37,614 nt of DNA, taken from NCBI GenBank assembly GCA_002345705.1, contig DDWO01000027.1, forward strand, positions 1 to 37,614, in the 5' to 3' direction. Made by a program: the position numbers and the translations under genes. Source of the stretch: Acholeplasmataceae bacterium UBA2284 (GTDB lineage Bacteria > Bacillota_I > Bacilli_A > Acholeplasmatales > Acholeplasmataceae). The notes beneath the pieces are model-generated. The model searched no databases. It was not told the DNA's origin and worked only from the letters and a program-made list of their open reading frames with translations. Positions 24,304-31,211 of the stretch are shown in pieces (the first letter of the stretch is position 1; the number at the start of each line of letters is the position of its first letter).

Positions 24304-24677
24304 TTTGCTATCTCCCATGCTGTATAAACTGAACGGTAAGTACAATCCCAGGTATCAAGAATTACTCCATCAACACAAGCAGTAATATGACCTGCCATTT
24401 TTAAGACGTATGTTCCTTTAGGGTGTAACTCTGTAAAGTCACTACCTTTGATTCTTGGTTCTCCTTTTACCGGTTTAAAGATGAGTCTTGGATAATCTTT
24501 CAAATAATCATATAAAAATTTAGTGTCTTTATAACTTGAATATCCAAGTTCTCGTTTTGAGCGGTTTAGTTCTCTTCTGCATTCTAGATAGTCTATTTGT
24601 TTTGCTGTTGCGATTGCTCTTACAACACAATCACCTGTTCTGATACCTTTAGGATGTGCATTAAACTCTTTATACAT
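24300..24677 (-). CDS. Papain-like cysteine-peptidase-fold phage protein
   Basis: A 125-residue protein from the ATG at 24677 (TAATG overlap with the previous stop). A possible triad is seen: Cys in GDCVVRAIATA (C17 of this start), His in MAGHITACVDG (about 97) and Asp in VILDTWDCTY (about 107-110). That is the order and spacing of papain-fold peptidases and transglutaminases. The cysteine begins a helix, as in those enzymes. The protein is very short, so it may be a minimal peptidase or an inactive relative. It sits between two other small genes in the early cluster, with no partner that reveals the substrate. Confidence 0.6.
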   Translation of the reverse strand: MYKEFNAHPKGIRTGDCVVRAIATAKQIDYLECRRELNRSKRELGYSSYKDTKFLYDYLKDYPRLIFKPVKGEPRIKGSDFTELHPKGTYVLKMAGHITACVDGVILDTWDCTYRSVYTAWEIAK

Positions 24678-25105
24678 TATAAAGACCACCCTTCATTAAA
24701 CCATTTCACAAGTTCTCTTGATGAGTCTGATTCAAATAGTGGTTTATCAAAATTGTTTTTTCTGCCATATACTGTATAACGCTTTTCGTTGTGAAGACTT
24801 GAGATTTGAATGGTAAATTGTACATCTCCAGTTTCAATATCTGCAAATCTGAAATCATCATAAAGTGGACCATTTAATGGGCAATTATTCTTAAACCATA
24901 CATACATGGTTTCAAGGTTAATTTTGCCACCAGGTTTAATTTGCTTTACAATATTTCCCATGCGTTTGGTTTTACCAGCTAGGCTTGTATCTTTGCAAAA
25001 CCAATCATACCATCCTGCTTCGCATTGTGTTGCATAGTCTTTTGATTCAAAATCTCCGTTATTGAATTTTTCAATCCAAGTTCTTACATTCATTTCTTTT
25101 TCCAT
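24677..25105 (-). CDS. Unknown early phage protein
   Basis: A 142-residue protein from the ATG at 25105 with AGGAGA before it; an earlier ATG at 25165 is unsupported and would cross the regulatory region. The N-terminal part is rich in aromatic residues (CEAGWYDWFCKDTSLAGKTK, about residues 29-48). Strands such as DVQFTIQISSLHNEKRYTVY and a helical end (RELVKWFNEGWSL) follow. I recognise no family. It is first in a run of three overlapping genes preceded by a probable promoter with palindromic sites. Confidence 0.6.
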   Translation of the reverse strand: MEKEMNVRTWIEKFNNGDFESKDYATQCEAGWYDWFCKDTSLAGKTKRMGNIVKQIKPGGKINLETMYVWFKNNCPLNGPLYDDFRFADIETGDVQFTIQISSLHNEKRYTVYGRKNNFDKPLFESDSSRELVKWFNEGWSL

Positions 25106-25124
25106 AATCTTAGTCTCCTTTGTT

Positions 25125-25186
25125 TTGGTTACTATATATATCACTCTAAAGGGACTAAATAGCAAGTACTATTTTCACTATAGTGA
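25125..25186 (-). promoter_or_regulatory. Promoter region with palindromic operator-like sites
   Basis: The 80 nt between the methyltransferase stop and the ATG at 25105 hold a perfect 12-bp palindrome, TCACTATAGTGA (25175-25186), and a related site about 30 nt away (TCACTCTAAAGGGACTAA at 25141-25158). Both share TCACT...GACTAA. Minus-strand TATAGT or TATATA sequences could be -10 boxes, with TTGCTA as a possible -35. A regulator binding two sites around a promoter is a fair guess. Confidence 0.5.
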
Positions 25187-26389
25187 CTAATTTTCAAAGA
25201 TATCAAAATGGCTAATTGGAGACCTTTTCCCATTTCTTATTAAATAGCAATCTTCATCTGATTCCTTATGTTTAATATAGCGTTTTACAATGACATCAAC
25301 AAATCTCTCATCAAGTTCCATTAAGAATGATTGACGATCAAGTTGATCAGCAGCTATCATGGTTGAACCTGAACCTCCAAATAGATCTAATATTGATTCA
25401 TGTCGTCTTGAGGAATTACTGATTGCTTTTCCTACAAGTTCTAGTGGTTTCATGGTTGGATGCTCTTCATTCTTTCTAGGTTTGTTATATTCCCAAATAG
25501 TATCTTGAGAACGATCATCCACAAAGTAATGAGCAGCACCTTCTTTCCATCCATAAAGAATAGGTTCATGCCGCCAGTGATAATCTTGTCTACCAAGGAC
25601 TAATGCATTCTTAACCCAAATCAAACATTCTGCTAGTTTATATCCAGCGTTCTTGAATGCATTTCTAAAATTGAGTCCTTCAGTATCTGCATGGCAAACA
25701 TAAATCGCTCCACCAGGTTTTGTATGTTCAAACATATTATGAAATGCTTCATATAAAAAAAGATAGAAGCTATCATCTTCCATCTTATCGTTTTTAATCT
25801 TCCCTGCTGTTCCTTCATAATCTACATTATATGGTGGATCCGTAAATATCATATCAACTTCATTGCCATCAAGTAGAGTTGCGACTTGTTTTGAGTTAGT
25901 TGAATCACCACACATTAATCGATGTGGTCCAAGTTCATAGATGTCACCTGGTTGTGAGAAAGGAGCTTCAGGTATTTCATCAGTAATATCAAAATCATCA
26001 TCAGATGCATTATCAGGAAGCAACTCTTCCATTTCCTCAAAACCAAACTGAAGCATATCCATATCTATATGAGATAACTCTTCTTCAAGTTTTGATAAAT
26101 CCCATGTTGCAAGTTCAGCTGTTTTATTATCAGCTAAGCGAAATGCTTTGATTTGTTCCTCGTTTAAGTCATCTGCGATGATACATGGCACTTCTTCTAA
26201 ACCAAGCGACACAGAGGCTTTTAAGCGGGTGTGTCCGGCAATGATGACGTTGTCACTAGAGATGACTATTGGTACTTTGAAGCCAAATTCACGAATGGAA
26301 TTAGCAACAGCTTCTATCGCTTCTTCATTATGTCTTGGATTATTATCATATTCTAAAAGACTAGTTATCTTCTTCATCACTACTTGCAT
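25187..26389 (-). CDS. ParB-like domain fused to DNA methyltransferase
   Basis: A 400-residue fusion. Residues 1-110 form a ParB/Srx-like domain (IVISSDNVIIAGHTRLKAS, with the G-H-T-R motif at about 52-55). Residues 140-400 form an N4/N6 methyltransferase with DPPY in IFTDPPYNVDY (184-187) ahead of the SAM-binding LDLFGGSGSTMIAA (about 335-348), the order of beta-class enzymes. Such fusions are common just upstream of packaging genes and modify phage DNA, possibly protecting it from host restriction or marking packaging sites. The start overlaps the preceding HTH gene; an ATG 4 codons in (26377) is an alternative. A SAM synthetase is encoded nearby. Confidence 0.92.
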   Translation of the reverse strand: MQVVMKKITSLLEYDNNPRHNEEAIEAVANSIREFGFKVPIVISSDNVIIAGHTRLKASVSLGLEEVPCIIADDLNEEQIKAFRLADNKTAELATWDLSKLEEELSHIDMDMLQFGFEEMEELLPDNASDDDFDITDEIPEAPFSQPGDIYELGPHRLMCGDSTNSKQVATLLDGNEVDMIFTDPPYNVDYEGTAGKIKNDKMEDDSFYLFLYEAFHNMFEHTKPGGAIYVCHADTEGLNFRNAFKNAGYKLAECLIWVKNALVLGRQDYHWRHEPILYGWKEGAAHYFVDDRSQDTIWEYNKPRKNEEHPTMKPLELVGKAISNSSRRHESILDLFGGSGSTMIAADQLDRQSFLMELDERFVDVIVKRYIKHKESDEDCYLIRNGKRSPISHFDIFEN

Positions 26390-26849
26390 TCGTCCACTTT
26401 TCCTCTCTATTTTTCAAACGTTCATACATGGCATCAATTTCTTCTTTTTTATCATTATAGTCACGACCAAATTTGATGATCAAGAGATATCTCACTGCAT
26501 TCATATCCGGTTGTGCTTTTTTCTTATATTTAACGATTTTCTTTTTTGTACCAGTTTTAGTTTCCTCGATTGTTGTTTGAGTTTCTTCATACTCATAACC
26601 AACTGCTTTTTTTATCAACGTATCAATTAATGTATATTTTAGATCATCATTTCCAAAAACAAATGCTTGATTCATTTTAGGATGCCTGTTCTTAAGTTTG
26701 TACATTGTCTTTTCTGACATACCCAGAATCTTTGCTATCTCAACTTGAGGTACTGCTTTTGATACAAGTTCCTTTATCTCACTTAACCTTTTGTCCAGTA
26801 TACCGTCACGTTCCCACTTTTCGTAGTAATCAAGCGTATATCCTTTCAT
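26361..26849 (-). CDS. HTH DNA-binding protein, small-terminase-like
   Basis: A 162-residue protein from the ATG at 26849, with GGAG upstream; the TTG at 26864 that precedes it is part of the ribosome site. Residues 20-60 make a helix-turn-helix (SKAVPQVEIAKILGMSEKTM, then LKNRHP). The rest is charged and helical (KKKIVKYKKKAQPDMNAVRY, then LLIIKFGRDYNDKKEEIDAM). This layout is seen in phage small terminases and related regulators that lie upstream of ParB-methyltransferase fusions. A P27 small terminase is present downstream, so this is more likely a second DNA-binding protein with a similar fold. First gene of the packaging operon. Confidence 0.7.
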   Translation of the reverse strand: MKGYTLDYYEKWERDGILDKRLSEIKELVSKAVPQVEIAKILGMSEKTMYKLKNRHPKMNQAFVFGNDDLKYTLIDTLIKKAVGYEYEETQTTIEETKTGTKKKIVKYKKKAQPDMNAVRYLLIIKFGRDYNDKKEEIDAMYERLKNREEKWTNASSDEEDN

Positions 26850-26926
26850 TTTAAACCACTCCAACTGTTAGGTTATTAATGTCAAAACTGTAATGACTTA
26901 CCAGTTGAATACTACAAATCTTTCTG

Positions 26927-26961
26927 CAAAAGAAAAAGGAATCCGATCAACTCGAACTCCT
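26927..26961 (-). terminator. Terminator at the cargo/packaging boundary
   Basis: On the minus strand AGGAGTTCGA-GTTGA-TCGGATTCCT forms a 10-bp stem (two G-T pairs) followed by TTTTTCTTTT. It separates the peptide-signalling operon from the packaging genes. Of the 312 nt between the genes at 26849 and 27162, the remainder holds only short inverted repeats; I see no gene there. Confidence 0.8.
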
Positions 26962-27054
26962 ATTACTTCTAGGCTTACTTTTAGCCAGTACTCCACGATA
27001 AATACACTCTATCATAATTGTCAAATTTTGTCCATGAGCACAAAGCACGATATA

Positions 27055-27105
27055 GCCCAATTAGGCTCTCAAAAGTGTATTGTGATTTGTTCTGATATAA
27101 TCACA
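27055..27105. repeat. Short inverted repeats in the cargo/packaging gap
   Basis: Two sites lie close together. One is a near-palindrome AGCCCAATTAGGCT (27055-27068). The other is an exact 7-bp inverted repeat, TGTGATT (27081-27087) and AATCACA (27099-27105), that flanks a plus-strand TGATATAAT, a perfect extended -10. No plus-strand gene follows, so a regulated antisense or non-coding transcript would run into the 27162-27389 gene. This is a suggestion only. Confidence 0.35.
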
Positions 27106-27161
27106 TATTGCATAATTTCATGTGTTATACGGGAAGTCACAGATATTATAGAAGGCAAATA

Positions 27162-27389
27162 TTACTGTTTCTTATATTTTTCAAAGAAAAGCCCCACTAT
27201 CCCTGTTACAAACGTAATAAATCCGAAATATAATATTTTATTACCATAGAATTCAAAAACAATTGGATCATAAGTATAGTTTTCTTCTATGTAAAACCTT
27301 ATTAATTCGTCTGAAATGAAAATTAGAAAAACTCCAATAATGACGAAAATAAAATAAATAATAGTATACGCTTTAGTTCTTAATTTCAT
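27162..27389 (-). CDS. Small two-helix membrane protein
   Basis: A 75-residue membrane protein with two hydrophobic helices, about residues 8-26 (TIIYFIFVIIGVFLIFIS) and 50-67 (ILYFGFITFVTGIVGLFF), joined by a charged external or periplasmic-type loop and ending FEKYKKQ. It lies downstream of the secreted-protein gene, with 20 nt between, and is last in the leftward signalling operon. Small two-helix proteins beside secreted effectors are often immunity proteins; here that is only a possibility. Confidence 0.7.
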   Translation of the reverse strand: MKLRTKAYTIIYFIFVIIGVFLIFISDELIRFYIEENYTYDPIVFEFYGNKILYFGFITFVTGIVGLFFEKYKKQ

Positions 27390-27409
27390 AATATTCCTCT
27401 ACCTTTCGA

Positions 27410-28623
27410 TTAAATCATTACATCCAATAAAATAATTTCTTCAACATATTGATTTTGATATAAGTCCCATAGATACTTTCTATCATATTTCGTTTTAAAA
27501 TGGATATTCACATGATACTCACCATTATATCTCATTGCATATGGACTTGCAGGAATAGTTTCAAATAGCATACCTGGATATACAGTAACAGCTTTATCAG
27601 GTGTGAGAGAAAATCCGGTAAATTCCCAAGCAGCTCCTTCAGTTTGACTAAGCCACAAGGCATTCATGTTTGGCACTGAAACTGTTCTAGTTTCTTGATA
27701 GAAATACCCCAGCTCTAAACTAGATGAAAATTCAGAACTTGCGCTAATTCCAAAACCTGTCTCACTTGCACTTACGCTAGTTGAATCAGTTCTTCCAAGT
27801 GTTAAGTTAATATTATATCCTGACGTAATCGTTCTATATGCTGGTTCATTTTTTGGAAAATAATCCAATTTTTTTGGTTGAGCAGAATACCATGTTCCAT
27901 AACCATATTCAATATGCTTAAACAACTCACCAGTAATTATACCATAATTACTTTGATAATTATCATCATATCCTGGTTCAACTGCAGCATCTCCCGAAGT
28001 AAATTGAACTTTACTTTCAACTCTAAAAATATAATTAGTACCTACATCGCATCTATATAGTAAGTGTTCATGAACAATATAGGAATAATCTCCATGTATA
28101 TCAGTCCCACCCAATGATAATTTGGGAATGCCAAAATCACAGGTTGTTGTAGAAAGTAAGACAGGTACCATTAATTCTTCAATGTCATTATTAATTTTTT
28201 TAACCTTTGCTTCCTTATATTTTTCATAATTTATTTCAAGATGTTTCTTAAGTTCGATTTTCTTTGAATTTTCAGAGAGCATGTCACCTGAAATCCTCAT
28301 CCTAACTAAAGTACCTAATTCATTATAATAGTATAAATATCCAAAAGTATTTTCATATTCTTGATCATAAAGTAAATCCTTCACATTTTTCTCTAGATTA
28401 TAAATAATTACTAGGTGTTCCGGTGAGATTAACTCTTTTGCCATATTAATCAAATTTGGATCGTTAACGTTCGCAAATGTAATTACATCATCATTGATTG
28501 AATAAAAATTCACTTCCTCTACAATTTTAATCTTATTTAAACTTGATGAAGCATCAACACTATACGATCCACAAAAGCTAAATTTGTAATTACCAGTAAC
28601 ATAAAAATCGCTATTTTTTTCAT
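27410..28623 (-). pseudogene. Secreted beta-rich protein with frameshift in signal peptide
   Basis: The main frame (27410-28513, 367 residues) is rich in beta-strand and Ser, Thr, Gly and Tyr, with SASETGFGISASSEFSSSLE near the middle; I do not recognise the family. A normal start with AGGAGA lies at 28623 but is in another frame. It reads MKKIAIFMLLVITNLAF and then runs into a stop at 28537. One extra T in the TTTT run at 28573-28576 would join both frames to give an uninterrupted 404-residue protein, with the junction FCGSYSVDASSS. That is a classic signal peptide with a V-D-A cleavage site (or a lipobox-like L-A-F-C). The gene is therefore a secreted-protein gene broken by a 1-nt deletion, or a sequencing error in a homopolymer. 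No transmembrane anchor is seen in the mature part. A pore-forming or adhesin-like role is guesswork. Confidence 0.7.
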
Positions 28624-28634
28624 TTTTTCTTCTC

Positions 28635-28910
28635 CTAATGTATTTTATTTTTTAGATTTTTTAATAATTCGAAACTTCTTAAATGTGCTTCTTTCCCTAA
28701 AGTATATTCACTTTCCTTAATCCGCTCAATCTCTCTCTCATACCATAGATAAAGACGTTCTATAAGAATCAATAAAATCTCCTTATCTTCTTGATATGAA
28801 GTATTTCTCAATTGTTTTGCGTAACTAATAATGTAATTATCATTACTATATTGTATGATTGTTTCACACAGCCCTTCCATTTCAATCCTTATTATTTGTT
28901 CGGTACTCAT
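28635..28910 (-). CDS. Small helical cytoplasmic protein of the signalling operon
   Basis: A 91-residue, highly helical, charged protein (MSTEQIIRIEMEGLCETIIQ at the start, then EILLILIERLYLWYEREIER). It has no signal peptide or membrane segment. A strong AGGAGG site precedes the ATG, and its stop overlaps the ribosome site of the secreted-protein gene. It resembles in size and composition the small helical immunity or regulatory proteins of peptide loci, but I recognise no family. Confidence 0.65.
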   Translation of the reverse strand: MSTEQIIRIEMEGLCETIIQYSNDNYIISYAKQLRNTSYQEDKEILLILIERLYLWYEREIERIKESEYTLGKEAHLRSFELLKNLKNKIH

Positions 28911-28943
28911 ATTTTTACACCTCCTCTCTCACGAATCACCTAT

Positions 28944-28977
28944 GCGAAAATGTAGATATTAATCTACCATTTTCGGC
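28944..28977 (-). promoter_or_regulatory. RNA hairpin between peptide gene and 28635 gene
   Basis: CGAAAATGTAGA (28945-28956) pairs with TCTACCATTTTCG (28963-28975) with one bulged base and a 6-nt loop. No T-run follows on the minus strand, so it is not a standard terminator. It may protect the short peptide mRNA or set the ratio between peptide and downstream genes. Confidence 0.6.
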
Positions 28978-28991
28978 AAGCCATCTTCAAA

Positions 28992-29129
28992 CTATTGTGT
29001 AGTTACTGGTAGTGTTGGGCTTTCAAAATCAACATCTTCGATACTTGCTGAAACTGATGTTGAACCAAAACTTACAAATGCAAATAAAAGTCCCATGAAG
29101 ATCGCTAGCATAGCGATTCGTTTTTTCAT
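28992..29129 (-). CDS. Exported signalling-peptide precursor (RRNPP partner)
   Basis: A 45-residue precursor. Residues 1-28 are a typical secretion signal (basic MKKRIAMLAI, hydrophobic FMGLLFAFV, then cleavage-type SVSA). The remaining 17 residues are short and acidic (SIEDVDFESPTLPVTTQ), a length and layout expected for a pheromone precursor whose C-terminal end is trimmed outside the cell. I start it at the ATG at 29129, 6 nt after GGAGG; an upstream in-frame ATG at 29135 touches that site. It is transcribed away from an HTH-TPR regulator gene whose promoter region it shares, as for PlcR-PapR- and Rgg-type pairs. Confidence 0.75.
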   Translation of the reverse strand: MKKRIAMLAIFMGLLFAFVSFGSTSVSASIEDVDFESPTLPVTTQ

Positions 29130-29135
29130 TTTCAT

Positions 29136-29217
29136 CCTCCTTGAAAATATGTTATACTATTCTCAAAGGTTGCAACAGGCCCTCTAGTGGCCGTTTTGAA
29201 AAAAGGATGGGGTTTTT
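29136..29217. promoter_or_regulatory. Divergent promoter region of the signalling locus
   Basis: The -10 boxes overlap: minus-strand TATAAC (complement of 29151-29156) for the peptide operon, with weak CTGTTG 16 nt upstream, and plus-strand TGTTATACT (29150-29158) for the regulator. The regulator leader carries GTTGCAAC (29170-29177) and GGCC-N7-GGCC (29178-29192). A regulator bound here could act on both genes. Confidence 0.6.
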
Positions 29218-30159
29218 GTGTTCTCAGATATAAAAAAAGCCATAATTCACTTGGATAACATTAGAATCCAGAAGAAAATGACTGTTGAAGAACTATGTGA
29301 TGGGATATGTGGAGATCGACAATATCGAAAATATGTAAAAGGTGATACGAATATCTCTGAGAAAAGATTGATGGAGTTTGTTAATAAACTCGGTATAAGT
29401 GCTAGGGATTTCTATTACAGTTTGTATGACAAAGACAGATATGATTTCAATGATATAAAGAACTTATACATTCAACTTGAACAAAAGGACTTCTCCGAAT
29501 TTAATACTAAGCTCGATGTGTTATCGAAATTAGAAGGGTTAAGTTCACACAATCAAAGATTTTTGTCATTCATCCGGACAAAATATTTACTAGATAAAAA
29601 AGAGATTCTTGAATCGACAGCAATTGCACAACTTTCAAAAATATGCGAGTACCCTTCCTGTCTAAAAATGAATGTCTTTGATTTTGTAGATATCATTTCA
29701 TTACACTTAATTGCTCAACTTGAATACAAGTGTGGAAAGACGGATTCAGTAGATTTATTATTAAGAATTCTAAAAGACCGATCAATCATGTATATTACAT
29801 CAGAAACTGAAAGTATGTTACCTTCAATTTACTCAAACGTCTCAATCATTCTTGGAAGATTGGGTAGAATTGAAGCATGGGTTTCTTTAGCAACTGAGGG
29901 TATTGATTTTTGTTTAAAGAATGATTATGGGAAATCACTTACTAGGTTGTATTACTCATTATCGATGGCACATAAACAATTAAATAATGGAACACTCGCA
30001 GAACATTATGCAGCACTATGTTATTCCAATGCTATTGCAAGAAACAATCCAAATGAAGCTCAACAATTCTTCAAATTACTAGAGAAAGATTTCCATAAGG
30101 ATCCATTTAGAATGATTGTTGAATCAAAAGACAAAATCCTAACAAAAAAAGCAGAATAA
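29218..30159 (+). CDS. HTH-TPR peptide-responsive regulator (RRNPP type)
   Basis: A 313-residue regulator, the only clear plus-strand gene. Residues 1-65 form an Xre-type HTH (KMTVEELCDGICGDRQYRKY, about 18-37, then VKGDTNISEKRLMEF). The rest is a series of helical pairs of TPR type (LSKLEGLSSHNQRFLSFIRT, ALCYSNAIARNNPNEAQQFF). This is the layout of Rgg, PlcR and PrgX regulators that bind an imported peptide. It starts at a GTG with GGATGGGG before it; the start is not certain. It is divergent from the exported peptide gene with an overlapping promoter, so the two probably form a sensing pair that controls the leftward operon and perhaps phage or cargo genes. It ends in a strong bidirectional terminator. 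Confidence 0.85.
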   Translation: MFSDIKKAIIHLDNIRIQKKMTVEELCDGICGDRQYRKYVKGDTNISEKRLMEFVNKLGISARDFYYSLYDKDRYDFNDIKNLYIQLEQKDFSEFNTKLDVLSKLEGLSSHNQRFLSFIRTKYLLDKKEILESTAIAQLSKICEYPSCLKMNVFDFVDIISLHLIAQLEYKCGKTDSVDLLLRILKDRSIMYITSETESMLPSIYSNVSIILGRLGRIEAWVSLATEGIDFCLKNDYGKSLTRLYYSLSMAHKQLNNGTLAEHYAALCYSNAIARNNPNEAQQFFKLLEKDFHKDPFRMIVESKDKILTKKAE

Positions 30160-30185
30160 TCATCAAAATTATTCTGCTTTTTTAT
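30143..30185. terminator. Bidirectional terminator
   Basis: A perfect 10-bp stem GCAGAATAAT (30151-30160) and ATTATTCTGC (30168-30177) has an A-run to its left and a T-run to its right, so it can end both the plus-strand regulator and the leftward restriction operon. The stem overlaps the regulator's stop codon. Confidence 0.9.
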
Positions 30186-30278
30186 GTGTATTGATTTGAT
30201 GTGAAATCACTTCATATCTTATGTTTTAATGTGCTATACAGGAATTCACAATGATTATAGAAGGCTTATAGAAAAAAG

Positions 30279-31166
30279 TTATAAGTTTATTATTTCCATG
30301 CTGTCTTCCAAAGGAATTGCAATTTTTTCTCCTATTACATTTTTATTTGGTGCCAGTGATTCTAATATAGCAGTCGGACACATAATGACCAATCGTGATT
30401 CTTGTTCTAGATAAAATCCTTCTTCTTTAAAGAATAGCGCTTCAAGGAATAACGCATACATGACTAAGTTTACATATTTATGATACTCAACATCCAAAAT
30501 ACTGATAGCAATTCTATCATTATAGAAATTAATTATTTCTCTAATCTTGTTTATTTTATCTTCTTTTTTATATATGACTTCTTTGAATTCTATGTAATCT
30601 TTCTTAAGAGATATATAATCTTTATGTCGTGTTTTTTTTCTAATAACATTTCCTAATTTTATTGAATTACTTATGGCTTGATTATCTTCAAGTTTTTGAA
30701 CTTTTTCAATTATTTGTTTTTCACATGATTTAATTAGTTTATTTGTATCAAATTCAAGTACCCGATCAGAGCCTAATGAATAGTATGATTGCAAGTATGA
30801 ATTGTTAATGTCAGCTGATAAACACAAAATATAGCATTTAACATCAAATGGAATGATATATCCAACATTCAATTCATAATCATATTCTTTCATTCTGCTA
30901 TTTTCAAAAACTAAATCAATAAGCTCTTTAATTTCACCTTCAGCATAAATGCTTTTAAACTGGTCAGGTAATTGCTTATAAAACATATTCTCTGGATGCT
31001 CTTTTTTAAGTTTTTCTACAACTTCAAAGTAATACGGTTCAAGAAACATTTCGATATTATTACATTTATTGTAATTAGATATATGATTCAACCATATTTG
31101 CTTAGTTTTTATAATACTCTCTATGCTTTCATCATTAGAATAATGATATAGCTTATTTGAGTGCAT
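30279..31166 (-). CDS. DUF2971 family protein
   Basis: A 295-residue soluble protein with DUF2971 features: LYHYSNDESIESIIKTKQIW at the N-terminus (about residues 6-25), where these proteins have an L-Y-H/K-Y-x(3)-S-I-x-x-I-x-x-x-x-L/W pattern, KCYILCLSADINNSYLQSYYS in the middle and the C-terminal FKEEGFYLEQESRLVI matching F-K-x(3)-[FY]-x-x-E-x-E-x-R. The family's biochemical role is not established; members are common in mobile and defence islands. It is last in the operon with the type I system, 45 nt after hsdR, with AGGAGG before the ATG. A defence function is inferred from context. Confidence 0.8.
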   Translation of the reverse strand: MHSNKLYHYSNDESIESIIKTKQIWLNHISNYNKCNNIEMFLEPYYFEVVEKLKKEHPENMFYKQLPDQFKSIYAEGEIKELIDLVFENSRMKEYDYELNVGYIIPFDVKCYILCLSADINNSYLQSYYSLGSDRVLEFDTNKLIKSCEKQIIEKVQKLEDNQAISNSIKLGNVIRKKTRHKDYISLKKDYIEFKEVIYKKEDKINKIREIINFYNDRIAISILDVEYHKYVNLVMYALFLEALFFKEEGFYLEQESRLVIMCPTAILESLAPNKNVIGEKIAIPLEDSMEIINL

Positions 31167-31211
31167 TATCGAAACCTCCTGAAGCTCATAATCAAGTCAG
31201 AAAATATCATT

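Noticed and set aside
26937..26961. tRNA-like T-arm (GTTCGAG) suggesting an attachment site in a tRNA
   Set aside because: No cloverleaf can be drawn around it; the sequence folds instead as a hairpin followed by a T-run, a terminator.
26893..27249. 118-codon plus-strand frame in the cargo/packaging gap
   Set aside because: It crosses the minus-strand terminator and overlaps the small membrane gene; no ribosome site and an irregular composition.
29218..30159. AimR of an arbitrium lysis-lysogeny system
   Set aside because: AimR is followed in the same direction by aimP. Here the peptide gene is divergent and heads a secreted-protein operon, which is closer to Rgg- or PlcR-type loci.
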